Assembly: GCF_000576555.1 (NCBI RefSeq)
Contig: NZ_CP007145.1
Location: forward strand, 4,672,501-4,736,500
Length of the DNA stretch: 64,000 nt
From: Hymenobacter swuensis DY53
Lineage (GTDB): Bacteria; Bacteroidota; Bacteroidia; Cytophagales; Hymenobacteraceae
Reading direction: 5' to 3'
Positions 51,970-60,911 of this stretch are shown piece after piece. Position numbers and translations under genes: made by a program. Numbering within the stretch: the first letter of the stretch is position 1; every line of letters starts with the position of its first letter. A model generated the notes under the pieces. That model was not told the DNA's origin, did not search any database, and worked only from the letters and a program-made list of their open reading frames with translations.

Positions 51970-53361
51970 TTACTCCGCTATTCCGTTACTCTTCGGTAGC
52001 CAGATGGCAAATTCCGTACGGCCGGGCTCCGACTGGACTTCCAGCTGGCCGCCGTGCTGCTCCACAATGCGCAGCGCAATATCGAGGCCCAGGCCGGTAC
52101 CTTCGCCGGCGGGCTTGGTGGTGAAGAAGGGCTCCAGAATCCGGGGCAGCACCTCGGCGGGAATCCCGGGGCCGTTGTCGATGATAAATACGCGCACGAA
52201 GTCGTCTTCCAGTCGGGTCCGGATGGTGATTTCGCCGCCGGGCGGCAGCGCGTCGAGAGCGTTATCAAGTAGGTTGGTCCAGACCTGGTTGAGGCTGCTG
52301 ACCTGGCCCTGCACCAGCGGCAGATCGGGCGCGTAGTCTTTCACGATGCGCAGGTTTTTTCCGCGCAGCGCGAAGCCCAGCATGTTGAGGGTGCTGTCCA
52401 GGCCACTGTGCACATCGAGCGGGGCGAAATCCTGGCCCCGGTCCATGTGGCTGTATGTTTTCACGTTGGTAACCAGCGTAGTAATGCGGGTGCCGGCCTC
52501 CTGCAATTCCTGCACCAGCCGCAGCCCCGTTACCTGGCCTTCCAGCCAGGCCAGCGCGGCCGGACGGGCGGCCGGGGCCCACCCCGCCAGCACCGGTTGA
52601 AGGATAGCCTGCGGGAGGCCGGCATCCAACAGTCCCGCCGCCAGCTGAAAGCCATCGGGCACGCCCTGCTCTTCCAGCCAGTCGGCCAGCTCGTCTTCCG
52701 CGTCGGAGCGGTCCAGGGCCGGGAGGGTGGAAGGCGGGTAAACGGTGGTAGCCAGGGCTGTGAGCCGGGCCAGGGCCTCGGGGCTGGGGCAGTGTTGCAC
52801 CAGCTGCTGCAACAGCGTCGGCCGCGCCCGCAGGTTGGTAGCCAGCACCTCGGCGGCCCGCATAATGGCGGCGGCAGGGTTGTTGAGCTCGTGGGCCAGG
52901 CCGGCCGAAAGCTTGCCCAACGCTCGCAGCTTATCGTCGCGCTCCTGGGCCCGGGCTTCCAGGCGGGCCCGGTCGCTCATCAGGCTCACCAGCCGCTGCA
53001 CCAGCTCGGGGCTGGCCTGTTCCAGCTCCGGAAACTTGTTGCGGTGCAGCAGAAACAGCGTGGTTTCGCCCACCGCCACGCCCTCGCCCCGGATTACGCG
53101 CAGCCGGGAATAGGGCAGCACCCCACTGATGTTGCCTGCCTCCACCCGAAACACAGGCTCCCGGTTGCCGTTGTGGGTCATGTAAAACTGCAGGCCGCCC
53201 GCCAGCACAGCCATCATAAACTCGGCCTCGTCGCCGGCCCGGGTAATGACTTCGTTGGGCGCGAAGCGGCGGATTTCTCCGTGCGCGGCAAGCCAGGCCA
53301 GGGTTTCGGGCGGCAGGCCGGCAAAGGCCGTAACGCGGGTAAGAGGTGAGGCAGGCAGCAT
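51970..53361 (-). CDS. Cyclic-nucleotide-binding-domain histidine kinase
   Basis: A 463-residue protein. Residues 12-120: cNMP-binding-like domain (PNEVITRAGDEAEFMMAVLAGG). Residues 140-330: dimerisation region with phospho-acceptor His in SAGLAHELNNPAAA (about residue 158) and a long helical insert. Residues 335-455: HATPase with N-box (LNQVWTNLLDNALDAL), G1 DNGPGIP, F-box EPFFTTKPAGEGTGLGLDIA. No membrane segments, so a soluble sensor. The receiver-oxidoreductase gene follows 115 bases later and is the obvious partner. Confidence 0.9.
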   Translation of the reverse strand: MLPASPLTRVTAFAGLPPETLAWLAAHGEIRRFAPNEVITRAGDEAEFMMAVLAGGLQFYMTHNGNREPVFRVEAGNISGVLPYSRLRVIRGEGVAVGETTLFLLHRNKFPELEQASPELVQRLVSLMSDRARLEARAQERDDKLRALGKLSAGLAHELNNPAAAIMRAAEVLATNLRARPTLLQQLVQHCPSPEALARLTALATTVYPPSTLPALDRSDAEDELADWLEEQGVPDGFQLAAGLLDAGLPQAILQPVLAGWAPAARPAALAWLEGQVTGLRLVQELQEAGTRITTLVTNVKTYSHMDRGQDFAPLDVHSGLDSTLNMLGFALRGKNLRIVKDYAPDLPLVQGQVSSLNQVWTNLLDNALDALPPGGEITIRTRLEDDFVRVFIIDNGPGIPAEVLPRILEPFFTTKPAGEGTGLGLDIALRIVEQHGGQLEVQSEPGRTEFAIWLPKSNGIAE

Positions 53362-53442
53362 GGCAGAAAGGTAATCAAGCGTACCGATGCAGTCGGTTGA
53401 CGGGCCAATGTACTTTTTCCTGCCTCCACAAACTGTGTAAAC

Positions 53443-53483
53443 AGCACAACCGCCAGCCTTATGAAAGGGCTGGCGGTTGTGCT
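53443..53483 (-). terminator. Hairpin after the lectin-like gene
   Basis: AGCACAACCGCCAGCC (53443-53458) pairs perfectly over 16 bp with 53468-53483, 21 bases past the stop codon of the leftward gene at 53505. Only a weak T-run (TGTTT) follows on that strand. Confidence 0.65.
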
Positions 53484-53504
53484 GCTACGGCAACCTGCCG
53501 CTGC

Positions 53505-55661
53505 TTACTGACGGACAGCCTTGACGCTATACTGCTGCTGGCCTTGGATAATGCGCACGAAATACAAGCCCGCTGCCCAGGTTGCTGCCTGCGGTACTAC
53601 CAATGTGGTAGTGCCGGCCTGCAACATTACGGCCTGCACCAGTTGGGGCCTGCCGGTAGCATCCAGTACTTCCAGCGTAGCCGTCCCAGCCACAGTTTGT
53701 GGCAGCTGCAGCGTAAGCTCGGTAGTGAAAGGCGTCGGCAGGGCTACCATGGTGCTACGCCGGTTGCTGACAACCAGGGTCTGCACCGCCGAAAATTGCA
53801 CCGCCCCGTTCGTATCAACCTGGCGCAGACGGTAATACACTACAGCCACTGCATAACGAGCCAGGTTGACATCGGTATAGCGGTACTCATGCCGCTGGGT
53901 AGTTGTACCCTTACCGGCAACTTCGGCAAGGGCTGCAAACGTCTGCCCGTCGGTGCTGATTTCCACTACGAAGTAGGCGTTATTCACCTCGGAGGCCGTG
54001 GCCCAAACGAGTTGTGCCTGCGCGCCGGCAGCCCGCGCCGTGAAGGATACCAGCTCTACCGGTAGCGGGGTTACCAGGGCGGCGTCCCGGTAATCTGGCA
54101 CGGAGTTGCTGTTGCGGTCGGGGTAGCTGGTTACGTCCGCGTAGCCTTTTCCTAGGTTGGAAGCATCCAGCAGATCAACCAGTCCATCGCCATCCGTGTC
54201 CCGGTAGAATGGGCTGGTGATGTCCAGGAAATTGGGAATCCCGTTGGCATTGGTATCATCAAGCCAGTCACGGGTACCGTTGGCATTGGCGTCGGTGGCA
54301 GGATAGTAGGTGCTGTTACCCCCGGCAGTTACAAAAGCAGCGGCCCGCACTACCAGATCATCAGAGGAGTAGCCGCTGTTGTTATCATCAAAGGCCTCCA
54401 TCCAGTCCGGCACTGCGTCGTTATCAGTGTTGGTATCGAGGTAATCGGGCTTACCGTCGCCATCGGTATCCGGCAGGGTAGTATAAGAGGCTGTATTTTG
54501 GGGCCGCCCTACGGCATCTACTGCCTGAGTATATTGTGCATCGGCAGCACTATATAGGGCCCGGAAGCCGCTGCTCATGCGGCCATCAGTGCCTTCCACC
54601 ACATCCGGAATACCGTCGGCGTCAGCATCCAGATCAAACTGGTTGATGATACCGTCGCCATCCGCGTCCAGCGTACTCACGACACCTCTGGCATTAAGCG
54701 CCCCAAAATCCGCATCCTGGTAGTTCAACACTCCGTCACTGTCCGCATCGGCGGTGGCATCCACGTTATTTGCTTCGGCCGTATCGGCAATACCATCGTT
54801 GTCGTCGTCGGCATCCTGCCTGTCGGTCAGGCCATCGGTATCCTGGTCGTAATCGAAAGCCAGGCTGCAGGCTTCCATCTTATTGAGAGCCCCGCCGGTA
54901 GAGGCCGTAAAGCCCCAATAGACCGATGGGTTATTGCCGAATATCGTAGCTACGAAGTCTTCAGAGTATGTGGCCCGCAGGACATTATTAAAGTACACCT
55001 GCAGTGTTTTGGTCTTCACGTTCCAGGCTACTCGAACCGGGTAGTACGTGCCGTTTTCGATGTTAAGCGCCGTACCCCCGGCATCAACGGCCGCTGGAGT
55101 GGCTCGTACGGCTGTGGCGGCTGAGTTCGTAAACGTAAGCGGATTACCGAAGTCGCCATTCTTCACCAATCCGATATGGTCGGCAGCTATGTCGTTGATG
55201 CCGGTGCCGTTGTCATAGGTATCAAACTCCACAATTACGGATGGCGAAATAGCAGCCATACCCATATTTTGCCCGCCGCCGCCCAAGGCGTTGGTGCCCA
55301 CATTGCTTCGTTGCAGGCCAAACACCATCCCGTCGCCCCCATTCCCATCCCGGGTACCGAGGTAGACGGAGAAATTGAAGACAAACGACTTGGCCAGCGT
55401 AATCTGCTGCAGCCGCCACACGGAGCCCGATTTGTTGCCTAACTCGGGAGTAAGCGTAAAGCCACCGGTGCAGGTAGTGCTGGCAACAGCGTCGCCGTTG
55501 GTTTTATACAGTGCCTGAGCACTTGTATGGTGGGGCCGGGCCGCCGCAAAAGCCGTGGCCATACCAGTCAGTAGCAACAGCCGACGAGACCAAGAGAAGG
55601 CAGTAGCTGCCAGAGGTTGAGCCGATAGGTAGGTGAAGGTGTGTTTGGCAGAAAAGCGCAT
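53505..55661 (-). CDS. Secreted L-type-lectin-like protein with thrombospondin type 3 repeats and T9SS sorting domain
   Basis: The start is set at 55661 (MRFSAKHTFTYLSAQPLAAT). 718 residues. Signal peptide ending near TSAQ. Legume-type lectin-like domain about 45-255 (VFGLQRSNVGTNALGGGG, VIVEFDTYDN). Ca-binding thrombospondin type 3 repeats about 258-540 (DQDTDGLTDRQDADDDNDGI, DADGDGIINQFDLDADADGI, DTDGDGKPDYLDTNTDNDAV). Fibronectin-like region about 545-640 (LVSFTARAAGAQAQLVWATA). Type A T9SS domain about 645-718 ending YSVKAVRQ. Exported to the surface; probably an adhesin. Confidence 0.88.
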   Translation of the reverse strand: MRFSAKHTFTYLSAQPLAATAFSWSRRLLLLTGMATAFAAARPHHTSAQALYKTNGDAVASTTCTGGFTLTPELGNKSGSVWRLQQITLAKSFVFNFSVYLGTRDGNGGDGMVFGLQRSNVGTNALGGGGQNMGMAAISPSVIVEFDTYDNGTGINDIAADHIGLVKNGDFGNPLTFTNSAATAVRATPAAVDAGGTALNIENGTYYPVRVAWNVKTKTLQVYFNNVLRATYSEDFVATIFGNNPSVYWGFTASTGGALNKMEACSLAFDYDQDTDGLTDRQDADDDNDGIADTAEANNVDATADADSDGVLNYQDADFGALNARGVVSTLDADGDGIINQFDLDADADGIPDVVEGTDGRMSSGFRALYSAADAQYTQAVDAVGRPQNTASYTTLPDTDGDGKPDYLDTNTDNDAVPDWMEAFDDNNSGYSSDDLVVRAAAFVTAGGNSTYYPATDANANGTRDWLDDTNANGIPNFLDITSPFYRDTDGDGLVDLLDASNLGKGYADVTSYPDRNSNSVPDYRDAALVTPLPVELVSFTARAAGAQAQLVWATASEVNNAYFVVEISTDGQTFAALAEVAGKGTTTQRHEYRYTDVNLARYAVAVVYYRLRQVDTNGAVQFSAVQTLVVSNRRSTMVALPTPFTTELTLQLPQTVAGTATLEVLDATGRPQLVQAVMLQAGTTTLVVPQAATWAAGLYFVRIIQGQQQYSVKAVRQ

Positions 55662-55719
55662 AACAGCAGGTGATGTATCGGGCAAAACCAGATACAGTTG
55701 ACATTCAGTGGTATGCGCA

Positions 55720-55748
55720 CAAAACTACCAACCAAATATATGTAACAA
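55720..55748 (-). promoter_or_regulatory. Candidate promoter of the lectin-like gene
   Basis: On the minus strand: TTG (55748-55746), 18 bases, TAGTTTTG (55727-55720), an exact TAnnTTTG match; start predicted near 55713, about 50 bases before the ATG. Confidence 0.45.
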
Positions 55749-56151
55749 CACGCATAACAGATAAATACAATTTCATTGAATACCAATCGAGGGAAGCAAC
55801 CTGCTGCTGTACCGGCCCAACAAGCTAAATACAGCTCATTTTTTAGCCAGAAAGCTCAGTTAAGTTCCCTCATACCTGGTTTGCCTCACTAAATCGGCTC
55901 AAACAACAGGCCTACACCTCCAACCAGCAAATTTTAGTTCCTCATACAGTTGACAATCATTATAGTAGTATAGTCTAACCGTTTCCGGTTCGTACCTATA
56001 TATGAATGCACAACTATATGGTCGACGGCTATCCTCTTGTCCTCTATCAGTAAGCTCTCCTATCGGGGGTAAGTGCGTAGGTGTGCGCAGGCACTTGTGC
56101 AGCCCCCGGTACGACTGCCAACAAAAGGAAAAGATGTTTCTTGCCAAACTT

Positions 56152-56181
56152 TTTGGCCGCGTGCTGCATTCTTTAGTTTTC
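56152..56181 (+). promoter_or_regulatory. Candidate radA promoter
   Basis: TTTG (56152-56155), 18 bases, TAGTTTTC (56174-56181), one mismatch from TAnnTTTG; 25 bases before the radA ATG. Confidence 0.45.
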
Positions 56182-56206
56182 CCTTCTTGCTTCTGACCTT
56201 ACCGGT

Positions 56207-57595
56207 ATGGCGAAAGTCAAAACCCTTTATTTCTGCCAGAACTGCGGCGCCCAATCCGCAAAATGGATTGGACGCTGCCCCAGCTGCGGCGAGTGGAACA
56301 CTTACGTGGAGGAAGTGGTGGAGAAAACCGACACTGCTACGGCCGCCAACGCCTGGAAGGCCTCTTCCTCAGTGGGTACCACCTCCAAAGCCGCCAAACC
56401 CAAGCCGCTGGGCGACATTCTGTACGAGGAGGAGTCGCGCCTGAATACCCACGACGACGAGCTGAACCGGGTGCTGGGTGGTGGCCTCGTGCCCGGCTCC
56501 CTGGTGCTTATTGGGGGCGAGCCAGGCATCGGCAAAAGCACCCTCATGCTTCAGATTGCCATGCAGCTCAACGGGTTGCGTATTCTGTACGTGAGCGGGG
56601 AGGAAAGCGAGCAGCAGATTAAGATGCGGGCCGAGCGCCTGGGCCGCCAGCACCCGGGTCTCTACATCCTTACTGAAACCAACACCCAGAATATCTTCCG
56701 TCAGATCGACCAGCTCCAACCCAACGTGGTGGTGGTCGATTCCATCCAGACCCTGCACAGCACCTTGGTAGAAAGCGGGGCCGGCTCTGTGAGCCAGGTG
56801 CGCGAGTGCACCACCGAGCTACTCAAATACGCCAAGGATACCGGCGTGCCCGTGCTGCTCATCGGCCACATCACCAAGGATGGCTCCATTGCCGGCCCTA
56901 AGATTCTGGAGCACATGGTGGATACCGTGCTGCAGTTTGAGGGCGACCGGCACCTGACCTACCGCATCCTGCGCACCATCAAAAACCGCTTCGGTTCCAC
57001 CTCTGAGCTAGGCATTTACGAGATGCAAGGCGCAGGCCTGCGGCAGGTGAGTAACCCGTCAGAAATCCTGCTTAGTCAGCGCACCGAGGTGCTTAGCGGT
57101 TTGGCCATCGGGGCCACGCTGGAGGGCAACCGGCCGCTGCTGGTGGAAGTGCAGGCCCTCGTGACGCCCGCCACCTACGGCACCCCTCAGCGCAGCTCCA
57201 CCGGCTTTGATGGTAAGCGTCTGCAGATGCTGCTGGCGGTGCTGGAGAAACGCAGCGGCCTGCGCCTGGGTCAGCACGACGTATTTCTGAACATTGCCGG
57301 TGGCCTGCGCCTCGAAGACCCGGCCCTGGATTTGGCCGTGTGTGCCGCCGTGGTCAGCTCCCTCAACGATGTGCCTATCCGGGGCGAAATCTGTCTGGCG
57401 GCGGAAGTGGGCCTGAGCGGCGAAATCAGGGCCGTGAGCCGGCTGGATCAGCGTCTGAGCGAGGCGGAAAAGCTGGGTTTTGCGGAAATGTACATTTCGC
57501 AGTTCAACGCCAAGGGCCTCGACCTAGCGCGCTACGGTATCCGGGTACACCCGGCGGGCCGCCTGGATGAGGTTCTGACGGGCTTGTTTGGGTAG
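56207..57595 (+). CDS. radA: DNA repair protein RadA
   Basis: A 462-residue protein. Zinc finger C10-x2-C13...C24-x2-C27, RecA-like ATPase with Walker A GGEPGIGKS at residues 103-111 and the RadA-specific KNRFG at 259-263, then a Lon-protease-like C-terminal domain. A branch-migration helicase in homologous recombination. Complete and of normal length. Confidence 0.96.
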   Translation: MAKVKTLYFCQNCGAQSAKWIGRCPSCGEWNTYVEEVVEKTDTATAANAWKASSSVGTTSKAAKPKPLGDILYEEESRLNTHDDELNRVLGGGLVPGSLVLIGGEPGIGKSTLMLQIAMQLNGLRILYVSGEESEQQIKMRAERLGRQHPGLYILTETNTQNIFRQIDQLQPNVVVVDSIQTLHSTLVESGAGSVSQVRECTTELLKYAKDTGVPVLLIGHITKDGSIAGPKILEHMVDTVLQFEGDRHLTYRILRTIKNRFGSTSELGIYEMQGAGLRQVSNPSEILLSQRTEVLSGLAIGATLEGNRPLLVEVQALVTPATYGTPQRSSTGFDGKRLQMLLAVLEKRSGLRLGQHDVFLNIAGGLRLEDPALDLAVCAAVVSSLNDVPIRGEICLAAEVGLSGEIRAVSRLDQRLSEAEKLGFAEMYISQFNAKGLDLARYGIRVHPAGRLDEVLTGLFG

Positions 57596-57884
57596 ACCTG
57601 GCGTGATGTGGCGTTGGTGAAAATCGAGCTAGGGCATCACGCATCCTGGTAAAGCCCTATTTTTTAGATAGCCGGTACAGTCGCCTACCGGGAAGTGTTC
57701 AAAACTTTGGTATCGACCGGCGGGTTACGAAAAAAGTAACCTGCCGGATTGGACTTTCTCAACCATTACCGCGTATCTTCGGATAAGGAATTGACTTTTA
57801 CCGCGAATCAACTGACGCGGTAGCGCGAAAACCGGCCCTCCGGTTAAGCAGGGTCCGATTTCTAACCTGCTAAGCCCCTCCCCG
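57596..57884. other. Intergenic region with two hairpins
   Basis: 289 bases. A weak terminator (57633-57666: TAGGGC/GCCCTA with six T) follows radA. A strong hairpin lies at 57717-57747. A loose promoter candidate (TTG at 57749, TATCTTCG at 57774) precedes the TlpA-like gene. Confidence 0.5.
57717..57747. promoter_or_regulatory. 12-bp hairpin or operator-like palindrome
   Basis: CCGGCGGGTTAC (57717-57728) pairs with GTAACCTGCCGG (57736-57747), 12 bp with one G-U, loop GAAAAAA. No U-tract follows, so it is either a palindromic protein-binding site or an RNA stem rather than a terminator. Confidence 0.5.
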
Positions 57885-59339
57885 ATGGCCTATAGATTTC
57901 CTCTCACTGCCGCCCTGTTATGGGCCGGGCTGCTGGCCGCCCCGCTATTGGGGCGGGCCCAGGGTACCGTGGTGCTGACCGGCAAAGTCAGTGGCCGGAC
58001 GGCCGATACCGTGGCCGTTTCGGTGCGCGAGAACCCGCTCGATGTGAAAGAGCAGATTACGTATGCCCGCCTCGACAGCAAAGGCGAATTCCGGCTGGCT
58101 CTCACCGTAAACGGCCCCACCCGCGCTGATTTGGTGTACGGCGACGACGTAACCGACCTGTTTCTGGAGCCCGGCAACCAGATGGAAGTCCGCTTCAAAG
58201 GGTCCGACCTGGCCAGTTCCGTCCGCTATAAGGGTAAAGGCGCGGAGGCCAATACCTTCCTCACGGAAATGGACGACAAGTTCGTGGAAAACGATGGTTT
58301 CCAGGTTCTTCCCGACAATATCACGTTCTACGAAGCCCCGTTCCTGTCCTTTCTGGACTACCGTCGGAAGGAGGAAACCAAGTTTCTGGAGGAAAGCTCC
58401 GAAGGACTCTCGCCGGCTTTTAAGGAGTACGTGAAGGCCGAAATCACTTACGGCTATGCCAATGACCGGCTAACGTTTCAGGATTTGCGCGAACAGGTAG
58501 TAGCTACTGAGGGCCGCCTGAAAATGACACCCTCGTACTACGAGTTCCTCAACGACAAATCCCTGATCAACAATCCGGCAGCGGTGCAGAGCGAGCAGTA
58601 CCAAGAGTTTCTGCTCAACTATATTCACTACCTGGCCACCAGCAGCGGCAAGCTGCGCTCCGACCCCGACTTTTACCAGGTATGCTACGATATGGCCAAA
58701 AACCAGCTCACTGGCCCGGCCAAACCCATTGTGATGGGTCGGGTGCTGAAAGAGTCGTTCCGGTTTGGGCACGTAAAGCAGTCGGCGGCTATGCTGGAGG
58801 ATTTCCGTGCGGTAGATGCCAAAAATCAGTATTACCCGCTGCTGAGGCAGGATTTTGAAACTCACAAAGCCTTTGCCATCGGCTCGCCGGCCCCCGATTT
58901 CCGGCTGGTTTCCTCCAAGGGCGACACGCTGAGCCTGAAGAACTTTGCCGGAAAGCTGGTGTACCTGAACTTCTGGCGCACCACCAGCGGCTTGGCCCTG
59001 CGCGACCTGCCCTACGAGGCGGAGCTGGCCAAGAAGTTTGAGGGCAAGAACATCGTGTTCCTGAACGTGGCCCTCGACGACAACGAAGGAGCCTGGAAGC
59101 AGCTGGTTATCAGCAAGAAGCTACCGGGCGTGCACGTCCGGTCGGGCGGCGGACTTCGCTCGGCGGTAGCCCGGGCCTACGCCGTGCAGGACGTGCCCAG
59201 CTACTTCCTGCTGGCCGAAGACGGCACCTTCCTCAACACTAAGCCCAAGCGCCTGAGCAGCCGCGCCGCCGTGGACGAAATCAAGGAATCGTTCGGCAAA
59301 GCCAATACGTACAGCAGCTCCATGCCAACGGGCCGGTAA
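57885..59339 (+). CDS. TlpA/AhpC-like thioredoxin-fold secreted protein lacking the CxxC
   Basis: A 484-residue protein. Signal peptide ending GRAQ (about residue 25). DUF4369-like beta domain about 28-110 (VVLTGKVSGRTADTVAVSV), a helical middle to about 325, then a thioredoxin fold from about 332 (GSPAPDFRLVSSKGDTLSLKNF, GKLVYLNFW). Where TlpA-type proteins have WCGPC, this one has FWRTTSGLALRDLP, with no Cys at all. It cannot be a thiol-disulfide oxidoreductase; a binding or structural role is inferred. Periplasmic. Confidence 0.82.
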   Translation: MAYRFPLTAALLWAGLLAAPLLGRAQGTVVLTGKVSGRTADTVAVSVRENPLDVKEQITYARLDSKGEFRLALTVNGPTRADLVYGDDVTDLFLEPGNQMEVRFKGSDLASSVRYKGKGAEANTFLTEMDDKFVENDGFQVLPDNITFYEAPFLSFLDYRRKEETKFLEESSEGLSPAFKEYVKAEITYGYANDRLTFQDLREQVVATEGRLKMTPSYYEFLNDKSLINNPAAVQSEQYQEFLLNYIHYLATSSGKLRSDPDFYQVCYDMAKNQLTGPAKPIVMGRVLKESFRFGHVKQSAAMLEDFRAVDAKNQYYPLLRQDFETHKAFAIGSPAPDFRLVSSKGDTLSLKNFAGKLVYLNFWRTTSGLALRDLPYEAELAKKFEGKNIVFLNVALDDNEGAWKQLVISKKLPGVHVRSGGGLRSAVARAYAVQDVPSYFLLAEDGTFLNTKPKRLSSRAAVDEIKESFGKANTYSSSMPTGR

Positions 59340-59362
59340 ATCAGTATTCAAACTATGCCTTC

Positions 59363-59396
59363 AAAACGCCTTTCGCCCTGCGGCGAAAGGCGTTTT
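59363..59396 (+). terminator. Intrinsic terminator
   Basis: AAAACGCCTTTCGCC (59363-59377) pairs perfectly over 15 bp with 59382-59396, loop CTGC, ending in TTTT; 23 bases after the TlpA-like stop codon. Confidence 0.85.
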
Positions 59397-59615
59397 GCTG
59401 TTTTGTGTACGATAGACAGACAGTTCTGGCCGCCCCCGGAGCCACTACCTCACCCGCACCGCCGTGGCCGTGGCTCCTACCGAGGCGGTTGCCTTTCTGC
59501 GCCCGGCCGCGTAGCTTGGCCATACTGCGCTGCTTCTCTTATCTACCTATTGCTAGCCCCTCCCGCTGCGGCGGGCCTGTCTCATCCTTCTTACCCCTTT
59601 ATCCCGTTTCGCCCC

Positions 59616-60161
59616 GTGAAACTTATTCGCTCACCCCTGTACCTAGCCCTGGCCCTGCTCACCCAGTGCAGCAGCTGCAAAGAGGGCGACCCCGCTCCCG
59701 AACCACTGCCCGAACTGCCCCCCGCCACCCAGACCGGGGCCAGCACTTTCGGCTGTCTGGTCAACGGCAAACCTTATGTCGCAAAGGGTATAAATCAAAC
59801 TGGTGGAGATTGGTTTACACTTAATAAACTGTCAATCGGCGCTGACATGAGAAGTCAAGGGCAGAAGTCGACACTCAGTTTGCTGCTATCAGATACTGTT
59901 TCTTTCGGCATATTGACGACTACCTATAAGATACTGTCAATAACGCAGATATTTCCGCCACCTCAAAGGGTAGGATTTACTGTCCGAGCTAACACAGACA
60001 GGTGCTCCTACGATGGAGTCAACACCCGCACGGGCACGCTGACACTGACGCGCTACGACCCGGTGGCCCGCATTGTGGCCGGCCGCTTTGCCTTCACGCT
60101 CTACGAGCCCGGCTGCGATACGCTGCGCGTTACCGACGGACGCTTTGACGTCCAGTTCTAA
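59616..60161 (+). CDS. Small lipoprotein, DUF6252-like
   Basis: The start is placed at the GTG at 59616 (VKLIRSPLYLALALLTQCSS); the frame is open further up, but through the terminator at 59363. 181 residues. The hydrophobic signal is followed by a lipobox-like LTQCSSC. The mature part has FGCLVNGKPYVAKG, a signature shared with DUF6252 lipoproteins of the phylum, and a C-terminal beta domain with a Cys pair (DRCSYDG, EPGCDTLRV). The central DNA (about 59780-59990) is clearly AT-richer than either end. Function unknown. Confidence 0.65.
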   Translation: MKLIRSPLYLALALLTQCSSCKEGDPAPEPLPELPPATQTGASTFGCLVNGKPYVAKGINQTGGDWFTLNKLSIGADMRSQGQKSTLSLLLSDTVSFGILTTTYKILSITQIFPPPQRVGFTVRANTDRCSYDGVNTRTGTLTLTRYDPVARIVAGRFAFTLYEPGCDTLRVTDGRFDVQF

Positions 60162-60183
60162 TTCCTCTATCCCCTTATTTTCT

Positions 60184-60797
60184 ATGCGAAAATTATTCGT
60201 TTTGCTCGCCCTCTGCTGGGCGAGTGGCTCGCTCGTACGTGCCCAATCCGCTGACCCCGTCCGCCAACAGCTCGACCAGCTGCTGGGCCCCCTCGACAAA
60301 ATGAAATAGACGGCTGTGATCCGGCGGCTACGTATCAGGTCCGGCCCTATGACCCGTCCCTTACCTATACCATTACGTCCTCTGGCCGGGTGCGTCACAA
60401 GCCGTTAAGCCGCGATGGCAGTTTCGCAGTTCTTACCTACGGAGCCGGCTATGGCGAAATACGCATTACGGCTACCAATGCCTGTGGTAGCACCGGCAGC
60501 ACCTTACCGGTTACCGTGACTCAATGCGACTATTCGCCTTCTTATACTGTGTACCCCAACCCGGCCCGGGATGAGGCTACCGTAGTGGCCACTGAGCCGG
60601 CGCCAGCAGCCCGCGCCATCACCGCGCCGGGGTTCGACGTAGTGCTCTACAACGAGCAGGGCCGCCGCGTGTATCAGGGCCGCAGCCAGCATGGCCAGGC
60701 GAAACTGCCGCTGCGGGAGCTGCCTGCCGGCCTCTACCAGTTGCACGCCGGCCAGGGCAACCGGCAGGAGCGCCACACGGTGCAGGTGCGGCCGTAG
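60184..60797 (+). pseudogene. Remnant of a secreted T9SS protein with an internal deletion
   Basis: The 5' part (60184-60309) encodes a clean signal peptide (MRKLFVLLALCWASGSLVRA) and 20 more residues, then hits TAG. A second frame open from about 60300 to 60797 without its own proper start encodes EIDGCDPAATYQV, a beta-sandwich segment and a C-terminal type A T9SS sorting domain (YTVYPNPARDEATVV to ERHTVQVRP). Head and tail lie in different frames, with the junction near 60297-60309, and the middle of the protein is missing. The best reading is a large deletion with a frameshift. Confidence 0.65.
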
Positions 60798-60911
60798 GCC
60801 ACGCTATTGTAATAGCCACAGGCCTCTTCTTCCCGTGAACCGAAGAGGGGGCCTTTGGTTATTAGGGCCAGTGGCTCGTTTCGCCACCGCGCCCCGTACC
60901 TTTAGCCCCGC

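Larger units (their letters stand above)
55662..56206. other. AT-rich divergent intergenic region
   Basis: 545 bases between divergent starts, less GC-rich than the average. It contains the two candidate promoters listed. No small ORF with coding character and no RNA gene was recognised between about 55760 and 56140. Confidence 0.5.

Noticed and set aside
56002..56196. 64-codon ORF upstream of radA
   Set aside because: No family features or plausible coding character, and it covers the candidate radA promoter.
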